Assembly: GCF_900177675.1 (NCBI RefSeq)
Contig: NZ_FXWM01000001.1
Coordinates: 6,209,001-6,273,000, forward strand
Origin: Bacillus sp. OV166
GTDB lineage: Bacteria; Bacillota; Bacilli; Bacillales; Cytobacillaceae
Direction: 5' to 3'
Length of the DNA: 64,000 nt
The translations under genes were made by a program, and so were the position numbers. Each line of letters opens with the position of its first letter. The stretch's first letter is position 1. Shown here in pieces: positions 1 through 11,511 of this stretch. Below the pieces are notes generated by a model. That model was not told where the DNA came from and did no database searches. It saw only the letters and a program-made list of their open reading frames with translations.

Positions 1-235
1 AACTTACGACATTTACTGGATAATAAATGGAAATTACCTCTAACTCAGATTAATACAACACAATTATGGGTTCTTATTTCACAGCTTCGGAGATTCATTG
101 ACTTATAAGATGCTAGTTTCGCTGATAAAAGTGGCATTTCCGCTGATAAAAGTCGGTTTTCCGCCGATAAAATGGTCCCCAGTGCGCTGATATCCTTCAA
201 TAGTTCGCTGATAAGTTACTCATTGTACTAATTTT
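1..235. repeat. 21-bp-period repeat block, copy A (partial)
   Basis: Intergenic sequence related to about 16115-16330 and 48720-48870. The core CGCTGATAAAA (or close variants) recurs with its CTGAT element at about 102 (degenerate), 122, 143, 164, 187 and 208, a spacing of 20-23 bp. A single TTTATTTGC unit of another repeat type follows near 272. The window starts inside the block, so its left part is unseen. No cassette genes follow this copy. Confidence 0.8.
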
Positions 236-346
236 CCCCCTCCAGGCACCCACATCCTCCTAAAAGTTAGCTTTATTTGCACAAACTTGGCAATATGTTG
301 TATCTATTTTAGAATAAAAAGGAGAAATGCTAGAACTGTATGATCG

Positions 347-377
347 AAACCATGTTGGAAAAGCAGCATGGTTTTTT
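347..377 (+). terminator. Rho-independent terminator
   Basis: AAACCATG (347-354) pairs with CATGGTTT (367-374) and runs into a T tract. It lies between the repeat block and the small membrane-protein gene. Confidence 0.7.
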
Positions 378-398
378 ATATTGTTACCGGGAGTTTTC

Positions 399-427
399 AA
401 ATTCCCTTATAAAAGGGAATTTCTTTT
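399..427 (+). terminator. Hairpin, probable terminator or attenuator
   Basis: AATTCCCTT (400-408) pairs with AAGGGAATT (413-421) around a 4-nt loop and is followed by a short T-rich tail. It lies about 75 nt upstream of the start at 501, so it could also act as an attenuator. Confidence 0.5.
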
Positions 428-500
428 GCTCTAACGTTCGAATTTTCTGGTATAATTTCATTTTAAGAATACAATTTGAACATAGTAAGGGGAGTTTAAT

Positions 501-764
501 TTGGAAGGTTTTATTGGATTGGTTTTAAATATAATCCTAACGATTTATTTAGTGATTGATTCTCGTAAGCATGGTAAAAGCCCCATCCTTTGGGGAATTC
601 TCGGATTCATTTTTGGGTTGATCGCTTTGGGTATTTATCTAATAAAAACAAATCGAAAGGTCATCGGTTGGATTATCACGATTATTAGCATAATAGGTTA
701 TTTAGCCTTACTCTTAGTCCTAATATTAGGTGCGGCCCTTATACTCGGGGGAGGATTTTCTTAA
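501..764 (+). CDS. Small multi-spanning membrane protein, unknown function
   Basis: An 87-residue protein starting with TTG, preceded by AAGGGGAG at good spacing. It has three strongly hydrophobic segments (about residues 3-20, 28-47 and 54-82) separated by short basic loops (SRKHGKS, KTNRK). This predicts a three-pass integral membrane protein with a glycine-rich C-terminus. It lies alone between two terminator hairpins upstream and a strong bidirectional terminator at 825-871, so it is probably monocistronic. I do not recognise the family; small proteins of this kind are common in Bacillus. The real start could be one of the downstream codons, but the ribosome site favours this one. Confidence 0.65.
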   Translation: MEGFIGLVLNIILTIYLVIDSRKHGKSPILWGILGFIFGLIALGIYLIKTNRKVIGWIITIISIIGYLALLLVLILGAALILGGGFS

Positions 765-1085
765 AATAAAAATGAAAGCTCCACAGGGACGGTTCAGGAC
801 CAGTGATAAGTCCTCTTTATGTGTAAAAGATACGGATCATCTACCATATGTAGATGATCCGTATCTTTTTTCTTACTATTTTCGAGTAAAACACACGTTT
901 TTTTATTGAAGTAATTACTTTTTCAGCAGCCCCGGTCTAAGTTTCCTCATCTATGAGAAAAAAATTTAACAGAGGTAACTTTTGTATAAGCTATGAAAAA
1001 TTTGTCCATCCTGATCATATAAAAGATAGGTTAGGAGAGTGGAGAACTTGATAATGTTTTTTCCGATAAATAGGGGTGATTTTCA
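765..1085. other. Intergenic stretch
   Basis: Contains a short REP-like sequence (ACAGGGACGGTTC, 783-795), the terminator at 825-871 and AT-rich leader sequence. No further gene is visible. Confidence 0.6.
825..871. terminator. Strong bidirectional terminator
   Basis: A near-perfect inverted repeat: AAAGATACGGATCATCTAC pairs with its complement around a 5-nt loop (CATAT). It is followed by T6, with A4 on the other side. Confidence 0.9.
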
Positions 1086-1259
1086 ATGAGCACAGAAGAA
1101 TTGAATAAAATTATTACAGTTAAGAAGATGGATTTAGAGGAATGTGAGCAAGAACTTAACAGTCGTTACTACCCTTCAATAGTGAGAGTAGCAATGATGA
1201 ATTACATTTTAGTCCTACAGGAACAATTGGAAAAGTTTAATCATGCAATTGAGAAATAA
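1086..1259 (+). CDS. Small acidic helical protein, unknown function
   Basis: A 57-codon frame (begins MSTEELNKII, ends NHAIEK) preceded by AGGGGTGAT about 8 nt before the ATG, a very good ribosome site. The composition is charged and amphipathic (KKMDLEECEQEL, LVLQEQLEKF), suggesting a two-helix soluble protein. No family is recognised. A weak terminator hairpin follows at 1275-1329. The case for a real gene rests on the ribosome site, the clean open frame and the terminator directly behind it. Confidence 0.55.
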   Translation: MSTEELNKIITVKKMDLEECEQELNSRYYPSIVRVAMMNYILVLQEQLEKFNHAIEK

Positions 1260-1274
1260 TTACTATTTAAAAAG

Positions 1275-1329
1275 AGAAGTCCCGGTTAGGGTGTGCTGCG
1301 AACGCTGACTGACTTCTTCTTGTTTTTTT
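1275..1329 (+). terminator. Probable terminator within a short dispersed repeat
   Basis: AGAAGTC (1275-1281) pairs with GACTTCT (1311-1317), followed by T7. The left arm lies in a short repeat containing TCCCGGTTAGGGT that recurs at about 7634-7666. Confidence 0.5.
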
Positions 1330-1387
1330 GAGGCATTGTTTGTGGAATAGCCACGATTTTTACCACCTTTTCATTATTATTTACCAC

Positions 1388-1525
1388 CTTTCCCCTACTA
1401 CACAAACGTTTAATTAATAGTGGCCTCAGCACGCTCCCTTCCTTCCTGACTTTATCCCTTTAAAAGTATAAAAAGAATGTCGTGGTCTGTCTTCAACAAT
1501 GACTCTTTTAAAAAGGAACCTTGTT
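1388..1525. repeat. Dispersed repeat, diverged copy 1
   Basis: Resembles the first half of the repeats at 25955-26193 and 56957-57197. Shared landmarks in order are CTACACAAACG, AAAAGAATGTCG, TCTTCAACAATGACTC and TTTTAAAAAGGAAC. It is the most diverged of the three copies and ends earlier. Confidence 0.6.
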
Positions 1526-1728
1526 TAGCTACTGAACCAGGGTCCGTGCCCAAATCCATTATTGTGACTAGTTGCTTATTTTCCTCTAGTGAACTTAGTT
1601 TGGGGAAATAATCTAGAAAGTTATTAAAATTAGTGCAAATGTACCAGAACACATCATATTTGTATTGCAATTTACCTAATAATACCCTATTATGGAAATT
1701 AGATTTCAATATAGGGAGTATGAAAAAT

Positions 1729-1998
1729 ATGAAAAAGTTGTTTACTATTTTACTTTCTTTGGGATTAGTTGTGGGGCTATCCTTCAGTTTGACTGATTCT
1801 GCGGAAGCACAGGTAAAGATTAAAACTTACCCAAACTGTACTGCTTTGAATAAGGATTTCAAAGGTGGAGTGGCAAGAGCATCTAATGTTAAAAACAAAG
1901 GGGGGAAAACTAAGTACAAGCCATACGTTTCAAAAGCGCTGTATGACGCTAATAAGAAAAGTGACCGGGATAAAGATTTTATTGCATGTGAGCGATAA
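1729..1998 (+). CDS. Secreted excalibur calcium-binding domain protein
   Basis: An 89-residue exported protein. A signal peptide (MKKLFTILLSLGLVVGLSFS, cleavage likely near AEA-Q, about residue 26) is followed by an excalibur domain. That domain has the typical YPNCTALN start and the closing DRDKDFIACE motif, an EF-hand-like acidic loop with a conserved cysteine pair. Excalibur domains occur in extracellular proteins and nuclease fusions in Bacillus, and a calcium-binding or surface role is inferred from the family. I chose the ATG at 1729 because GGGAG lies 10 nt upstream; the in-frame ATG at 1720 sits directly on the ribosome site. A terminator follows at 2014-2045. Confidence 0.85.
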   Translation: MKKLFTILLSLGLVVGLSFSLTDSAEAQVKIKTYPNCTALNKDFKGGVARASNVKNKGGKTKYKPYVSKALYDANKKSDRDKDFIACER

Positions 1999-2013
1999 TA
2001 GGTATAAATATCA

Positions 2014-2045
2014 AAAGGAGGGCTGATCAGTCCTCCTTTATTTTT
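2014..2045 (+). terminator. Terminator of the excalibur gene
   Basis: AAAGGAGG pairs with CCTCCTTT around CTGATCAG, with a T-rich 3' tail. Confidence 0.85.
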
Positions 2046-2226
2046 GGTTGTTTCTGAGAGATGGGTGCATTTTAATGGTTCGTAATAATTCTCTTCAATG
2101 ATTTGTAAGTCACATACTAAAACTCACTAGGTTGCTTGATAGGTATACGACTTTTTTTATTATCAAGAAATCAGATAAAATATCTGACTATCAGATTTGC
2201 TATTTTTTAAAAAACCTTGGTAAATA

Positions 2227-2301
2227 TGGTGACCCCTACGGGATTCGAACCCGTGTTACCTCCGTGAAATGGAGGTGTCTTAACCACTTGACCAAGGGGC
2301 C
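2227..2301 (-). tRNA. tRNA-Glu (anticodon TTC)
   Basis: On the minus strand the sequence starts GGCCCCTTGGTCAAG, has the anticodon stem CCTCC/GGAGG around loop ATTTCAC (anticodon TTC), the T-loop GGTTCGAATCC and an encoded CCA end. It is nearly the Bacillus tRNA-Glu. It is the last gene of the rRNA operon, about 40 nt after 5S, and the only tRNA in the operon. Confidence 0.97.
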
Positions 2302-2341
2302 ATATTAAATTTGAACAAAAAAAATAACCCTAAAGGGTTAG

Positions 2342-2457
<116 letters not shown>

Positions 2458-2532
2458 CTATTTTGTTGAGGTATCATTCCCTCAAAACTAGATAATGCAG
2501 AAGAAGTTGTAAAAATGAGTATGCCTTAAAAA

Positions 2533-5467
<2,935 letters not shown>

Positions 5468-5665
5468 TAAAAGGTTATTCTCTTAACTAAATAAGAGAGA
5501 AAACTAAAATGGCATTGACTCGGTTCTTACATTGACTTCTTCATTACGATTATCTAGTTTTCAAAGAACGATTAAAAAAAGCTTTGAGAGAATTGTACTC
5601 TCAAAACTAAACAAACAAAGATCGTGTCACAAACTGTTTTGTCTGGCTCACAGGTCCAGCTTTAT

Positions 5666-7222
<1,557 letters not shown>

Positions 7223-7310
7223 GTTGATTAGCTCATTTGTTACGTTGGCTTAGTTTCACTTTCTTACGAAAGATTCACTAATAATTTTTGTTTGTTTGCA
7301 CGATTTTGTT

Positions 7311-7334
7311 TGTTTAGTTTTCAAAGAACAATCT
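7311..7334 (-). promoter_or_regulatory. rRNA leader boxA-like antitermination element
   Basis: The minus-strand leader carries TTGTTCTTTGAAAACTAAAC between promoter and 16S. Its core (TTCTTTGAAAACTA) recurs in the 16S-23S spacer near 5552-5567. Bacillus rRNA operons carry Nus-binding boxA sequences of this form in both places. Confidence 0.65.
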
Positions 7335-7360
7335 TGTCTGTCAAAAGTGACAGTGAAACT

Positions 7361-7389
7361 ATCATATCATATCTTTATTATAATATCAA
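7361..7389 (-). promoter_or_regulatory. rRNA operon promoter
   Basis: On the minus strand there is TTGATA (7389-7384), a 17-bp spacer and TATGAT (7366-7361), about 140 bp before the 16S start. This is a near-consensus sigma-A promoter. Transcription should start near 7353. Confidence 0.8.
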
Positions 7390-7501
7390 TATAATAATTT
7401 TATTTTTTTGTTATCACTTTTAATTAATAAAACTGCTGTTAAAAGCAACTTCCTAATAATAGCACCTTCGATTTACTTATGCAATAGAAAGTTTCATTTC
7501 T

Positions 7502-7618
7502 TCAAAAACTATTTTTAAGATAACAATACTTTTTTCCTTTTAATTCAACAACCAAAACTGGGCCCACTGGACCTCTATACTCTAATAGTGCCGGCGATAA
7601 CAAATTTCGCATGATCAT
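7502..7618 (-). CDS. Possible 38-residue small protein
   Basis: A short frame starting MIMRNLLSPALLEYRGPVGP and ending YLKNSF. It is preceded by GGGAGGTGAT, the exact anti-Shine-Dalgarno complement, 7 nt before the ATG. It lies between gtaB and the rRNA promoter on the same strand as both. The evidence is only the excellent ribosome site and a plausible composition. No family is recognised, and it could be chance. Confidence 0.4.
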   Translation of the reverse strand: MIMRNLLSPALLEYRGPVGPVLVVELKGKKYCYLKNSF

Positions 7619-7668
7619 ATTTATCACCTCCCTTACTATTTAAAAAGAGAAATCCCGGTTAGGGTCTA

Positions 7669-7725
7669 GTGCCTGCCACTTATAAATCTATCAATCTTCG
7701 AAATAATACGGGGAGTGACAGGCAC
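7669..7725 (-). terminator. Inverted repeat after gtaB, carrying the GTGACAGGCAC repeat
   Basis: GTGCCTGCCACT (7669-7680) pairs with AGTGACAGGCAC (7714-7725) with one G-T pair. It lies directly after the gtaB stop. The right arm belongs to a dispersed repeat (TCAATCTTCGA then GTGACAGGCAC). The T tract is weak, so a terminator role is only likely. Confidence 0.5.
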
Positions 7726-7731
7726 GAAATT

Positions 7732-8604
7732 TTATTCCATCTTAATTATTTCTTCCATAAAAGCTAGAATCTCTTTACGTAAAGTAGGTTCCTGCAGTGC
7801 AAATTCTATGGTTGTCTTCACAAACCCACTCTTTTCTCCTACATCATACCTCTTACCTTCAAAATCATATGCAAACACCCGTTGGATCTGATTCAACTTC
7901 TGGATCGCATCCGTCAACTGAATTTCTCCACCAGCCCCAGTTTCCTGCTGTTCCAAAAACATGAATATCTCTGGAGTTAGTATATAACGTCCCAAAATGG
8001 CTAGATTAGAAGGGGCAGTTCCAGCCTTAGGCTTTTCAACCAAATTATTTATTTGATACCTTCTACCCACCTGATCCAAAGGTTCAACAATCCCATACCG
8101 ATGTGTCTCATCATCTGGAACAGACTGTACTCCAATAACTGACGAATGCGTTTCTTCATATATATTAATAAGCTGTTTTAAACAAGGAGTCTCACTTTGA
8201 ACAATATCATCACCCAAGAGAACCGCAAACGGCTCATCCCCTATAAAGTTACGAGCACACCAAACTGCATGTCCTAGCCCCTTGGGTTCCTTCTGACGAA
8301 TATAATGAATATCCGCAAGATTAGTAGCATAACGTACTTTTTCAAGTAGATCTAACTTTCCCTTTTCCAATAGATTTTGCTCTAATTCATGTGCAATATC
8401 AAAATGGTCTTCAATCGCCCGTTTCCCCTTACCAGTAACAATAATAATATCTTCAATCCCTGAAGCCACTGCTTCTTCGACAATATATTGAATGGTTGGT
8501 TTATCAATAATCGGCAACATTTCCTTAGGCATTGCCTTTGTTGCAGGTAGGAATCTTGTTCCAAGTCCAGCAGCTGGAATAATCGCCTTCCGTACTCGTT
8601 TCAT
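7732..8604 (-). CDS. gtaB: UTP-glucose-1-phosphate uridylyltransferase
   Basis: A 290-residue enzyme that joins glucose-1-phosphate and UTP to give UDP-glucose, the donor for teichoic-acid glucosylation and glycolipids, in the cytoplasm. The nucleotide-binding start KAIIPAAGLGTRFLPATKAM, LPIIDKPTIQYIVEEA, the VLLGDDIV metal site and VEKPKAG are all present, and the length equals the family's. The ATG is preceded by AAGGTGGAG. It is transcribed alone, followed by an inverted repeat at 7669-7725. The family also includes dTDP-glucose enzymes (RfbA), but the length and motif set fit GtaB/GalU. Confidence 0.95.
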   Translation of the reverse strand: MKRVRKAIIPAAGLGTRFLPATKAMPKEMLPIIDKPTIQYIVEEAVASGIEDIIIVTGKGKRAIEDHFDIAHELEQNLLEKGKLDLLEKVRYATNLADIHYIRQKEPKGLGHAVWCARNFIGDEPFAVLLGDDIVQSETPCLKQLINIYEETHSSVIGVQSVPDDETHRYGIVEPLDQVGRRYQINNLVEKPKAGTAPSNLAILGRYILTPEIFMFLEQQETGAGGEIQLTDAIQKLNQIQRVFAYDFEGKRYDVGEKSGFVKTTIEFALQEPTLRKEILAFMEEIIKME

Positions 8605-8791
8605 ACTTACTCCACCTTCTTATTATTTTTTTGTAAAAACAGGGGGTTTACAGTTCCAAACTCCATTCATCCATATAATCATTCTTCTACCCAGTTAGTT
8701 TAAGCATATCTTCACTATATTTATTTTAACACAGATAGCCACATGGACGGTTCTCATGTTATTTAATTTGGTTAGTCCCATTCCATTGAAA

Positions 8792-8842
8792 AAGGGTCAG
8801 GTCCCACTACAATCATGCTTAACGTAGTGGGGCCTGACCCTT
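8792..8842 (-). terminator. Terminator of the RraA-RocB cluster
   Basis: A 19-bp stem: AAGGGTCAGG(T)CCCACTAC (8792-8810) pairs with 8824-8842 apart from one G-T pair. On the minus strand it is followed by T5. The arm AGGGTCAGGTCCCACT resembles REP-type dispersed hairpins of Firmicutes. Confidence 0.8.
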
Positions 8843-8868
8843 AATGAAGGGGATCTTCACATATTTTT

Positions 8869-10512
8869 TTAATCATTGTCCCTAGCTAATAATAGATTCA
8901 CTGTAATTGAAAGCATATCTCTTAAAGCTCCGAAAGCATTGTCAACATCTAGACGTTCCGTCCATTTATGAGCATCCTTTCCAACAGGGCCTAGGTTGAG
9001 TACAGGAATATTTAGACTCTCTAATACATCTAAAGGAACACTATATCCCTTATCCCAAAGAGGCATGTTAGCGGTGAGGTCTCCAAGGCTTGAAGCAGGT
9101 TTATCTAAAGATACATAGCTTAAGTCCGATAATCCAGCAAAATAATTTTGTTTTTTAAGCTCGATATGATACTGGTTTTTGGCATACCCAATGATATGAT
9201 CCACTACACGACTAATACGCGGGTGGTTTCGAGAGTTTACCGCCGGGTAATAAGGCGGAGCAAAGAAAAGGACAATCATTGGTGATAACTCTTTACAAAG
9301 GATAGAAAGCTCATCAACCAGATGAATGGTCAGGTCGCGATCGTCCTTCAGCCCTCTGCTGCTCATTACATTCGTTTGAATAGTATCGACTTTTTCTTTT
9401 CCATAGGTTTCGATTGCATAACGGAGTAATTCATCAAAATGATAAACCTTTACAGAAACTTCATGTGGTGTAGAATTTTCTAGTTTCGAAAAATGGGCTG
9501 CTCTTTTTCCGTAACCTTGTTCGATCCTTCGGGCAACTTTTTCAGCACTTTTCCTTAGGTGTTCAACGACTTCATTCATTGATCGTTCCATAATAAACAT
9601 ATTAAACATCGTAATCGCGCGATGAGGTATTTGCACATTGTATTCTTTTTTTAAGTCTTTCTGGATTAGAGTTGTTGGAGGAGGAGTGACCTCACCTTCA
9701 ACCACTTCACAAAATTCAGTATTCAACTCTAACTCATTCGTTAGTAACGAGGCCATAAAATTCCCGTTTAATCCTGAGAAAGGCTCACCCACATGTGTTT
9801 CCTTCCCGTAGCAGAGAAACCCAGGTAAAATCTTACCAATTGAACCGGAATAAATATATTGATTCTCATCTCCTGGATAGCGGGCAAACATTGGCTCTGA
9901 GTTTAAACACGCATTGTATTCAAGATTATGCTGCTTCGCCATTTCCAATAGGATCGGTGCCGCATTACGCATCCCAACTGAATTCACTTCTTCATCACAA
10001 ACCGTTAAAAGCAATAAATTCCCATCAAATGATCCAGAACATGCCTCTTCGATGAGCGACATATGCAGGGCTAAACCACACTTCATATCCATCGTTCCCC
10101 TGCCGAACAACCAATTTCCATTTTCTAAGTCCTTTTGAACATCTTTAGGCATTTGATTCTTGTTTTCATAAAATAACTCTGTTAATTTTTTCGGATGAAA
10201 AGCATATTCCTGCCATTCACCATAATCCTCTACTCCCACTACATCAAAATGACTGACAAGAATCACGGTTCTTTTTTCATTCGTCCCCTTTTTTACGAGA
10301 GCCGTAACAAATTTACGGTCGTCCTCTGTTGTATGAAGAGTTAAATACTCTTCATTCGTTTGAAAGTAAGGAAGCTCACGAAGTTTATTTTCAACATATT
10401 CCGCCACTTTGATTTCGCCGATACTGTGTGTCACACTTGGAATCTCAACAAGTTCACAGAGTGAGTCCAATAATTGATTTTTTGTTTGCCATTTACTTTC
10501 TTTTACCATCAT
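8869..10512 (-). CDS. RocB-like M20 family metallohydrolase
   Basis: A 547-residue cytoplasmic zinc-dependent amidohydrolase of the M20 superfamily, RocB branch. The metal-site motifs are in order: SHFDVVG (about residues 87-93), GRGTMDMKCG (about 137-146) with the conserved Asp, and CDEEVNS (about 173). The C-terminus carries the RocB-type FFAPPYYPAVN and GLSDLSY. RocB is encoded in the arginine-degradation operon of B. subtilis, but its reaction is not firmly established; the family typically cleaves N-acyl or peptide bonds. Here it is the last gene of a five-gene cluster, not of a roc operon. Just upstream of its start is the palindrome TTGTATACAA (10555-10564). I infer release of an amino acid for the aminotransferase upstream. 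Confidence 0.85.
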   Translation of the reverse strand: MMVKESKWQTKNQLLDSLCELVEIPSVTHSIGEIKVAEYVENKLRELPYFQTNEEYLTLHTTEDDRKFVTALVKKGTNEKRTVILVSHFDVVGVEDYGEWQEYAFHPKKLTELFYENKNQMPKDVQKDLENGNWLFGRGTMDMKCGLALHMSLIEEACSGSFDGNLLLLTVCDEEVNSVGMRNAAPILLEMAKQHNLEYNACLNSEPMFARYPGDENQYIYSGSIGKILPGFLCYGKETHVGEPFSGLNGNFMASLLTNELELNTEFCEVVEGEVTPPPTTLIQKDLKKEYNVQIPHRAITMFNMFIMERSMNEVVEHLRKSAEKVARRIEQGYGKRAAHFSKLENSTPHEVSVKVYHFDELLRYAIETYGKEKVDTIQTNVMSSRGLKDDRDLTIHLVDELSILCKELSPMIVLFFAPPYYPAVNSRNHPRISRVVDHIIGYAKNQYHIELKKQNYFAGLSDLSYVSLDKPASSLGDLTANMPLWDKGYSVPLDVLESLNIPVLNLGPVGKDAHKWTERLDVDNAFGALRDMLSITVNLLLARDND

Positions 10513-10554
10513 TTGCTTACGTCATCCCCTTTTAAATAAAAATTGTGCTTGTAT

Positions 10555-10564
10555 TTGTATACAA
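10555..10564. promoter_or_regulatory. Candidate GntR operator upstream of the RocB-like gene
   Basis: The perfect palindrome TTGTATACAA, 43 bp before the RocB-like start. The same 10-mer lies at 14832-14841 before the first gene of the cluster. GntR/FCD regulators usually bind short palindromes of this kind. Confidence 0.6.
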
Positions 10565-10656
10565 TTGTTTTTAAAAAAATATTTATGAGTAAATATAAGT
10601 TTAAGAAGCCCCAGCAGCAGGTCATCCTACTAGAGCGCCTAACCCCATACGGTTTT

Positions 10657-11310
10657 TTATTTTAAAAGTGTAAGTCCAAATCTTTTGGATACATTTTTCA
10701 CATGATTGGCCATGCATTCAGTTGCTTCTTCTGGGTCTTTCCTTTCAAGAGCATCAATGATTTGAAGATGTTCTTGAAGAGCTTCTGACGCACTATCTTG
10801 TAGCGTATTCGTTAGAATGAGATACCTTTGCATCTGGGTGCGAAGAGAATTAATAAATTCATTTAATTTATGGTTATTGGTAAACTCCGCGAGATAGCTA
10901 TGAAATTGGGTGTCCAAATTAATAAATTGGCTAAAATCTTGTTCAACGATACTTTCACGCTGTTGATTACAAATATCTTTTAAAAATGCTAATTGCTCTT
11001 CGTCAATGCTTAAGCAGGCAAGTTTAGCTGCTAGAGGTTCCAACGTTTCTCTTAAAACCTGGTACTCTCGTGCTTCTTCTACAGAGATCATTCGAACTCT
11101 TGTTTGTTTGGATGATTCCATTTCAGCCAGACCTTCATAGACTAGCTTTTTTAGGGCGGTTCGGATCGGAGTTCGGCTGATCCCCAGCTTTTCGGCTAAA
11201 TGCTCTTCGGTTAAATACTCCAATGGTTTTATATCATTATTGATAATGGCATTTTTTATCACATCATACGCTTGATCAGATAACGAACCAGCAGATTTCA
11301 ATTTTCGCAT
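10657..11310 (-). CDS. GntR family (FCD subfamily) transcriptional regulator
   Basis: A 217-residue repressor-type protein. An N-terminal winged helix (about residues 8-75, with LTEEHLAEKLGISRTPIRTAL) is followed by an all-helical FCD ligand domain (about 85-210) with the conserved D..FH..L (LDTQFHSYLAEF) and the C-terminal H (EHLQIIDALE, MANHV) that bind a metal and an organic-acid ligand. FCD regulators sense small carboxylates such as lactate, gluconate or amino acids. It sits between the aminotransferase and the RocB-like gene on the same strand. I infer it controls the cluster through TTGTATACAA sites and possibly the 18-bp inverted repeat at 11358-11402 upstream of its own gene. Confidence 0.92.
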   Translation of the reverse strand: MRKLKSAGSLSDQAYDVIKNAIINNDIKPLEYLTEEHLAEKLGISRTPIRTALKKLVYEGLAEMESSKQTRVRMISVEEAREYQVLRETLEPLAAKLACLSIDEEQLAFLKDICNQQRESIVEQDFSQFINLDTQFHSYLAEFTNNHKLNEFINSLRTQMQRYLILTNTLQDSASEALQEHLQIIDALERKDPEEATECMANHVKNVSKRFGLTLLK

Positions 11311-11357
11311 AATAATCTTCCTTTACCTTTAGTCCAATTTAGAAATTACTTAAACGT

Positions 11358-11402
11358 ATAATCAAACTATATTGTACTAGAAGGACAATATAGTTTGATT
11401 AT
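11358..11402. promoter_or_regulatory. Perfect 18-bp inverted repeat upstream of gntR
   Basis: ATAATCAAACTATATTGT (11358-11375) is perfectly complementary to 11385-11402 around a 9-nt loop. There is no T tract on either strand, so an operator or an mRNA structure is more likely than a terminator. The inner ends (ATTGTAC, GGACAAT) resemble half of TTGTATACAA. Confidence 0.6.
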
Positions 11403-11511
11403 AACATGATGTTAAGATTGTAAATATCTGCAAAATAAATTCCCATTAAATTTATTGAACAATTAGAGTGAAACTGTAAAAAGATCCTTTCTAGTTGGGG
11501 TCACCATCTTA

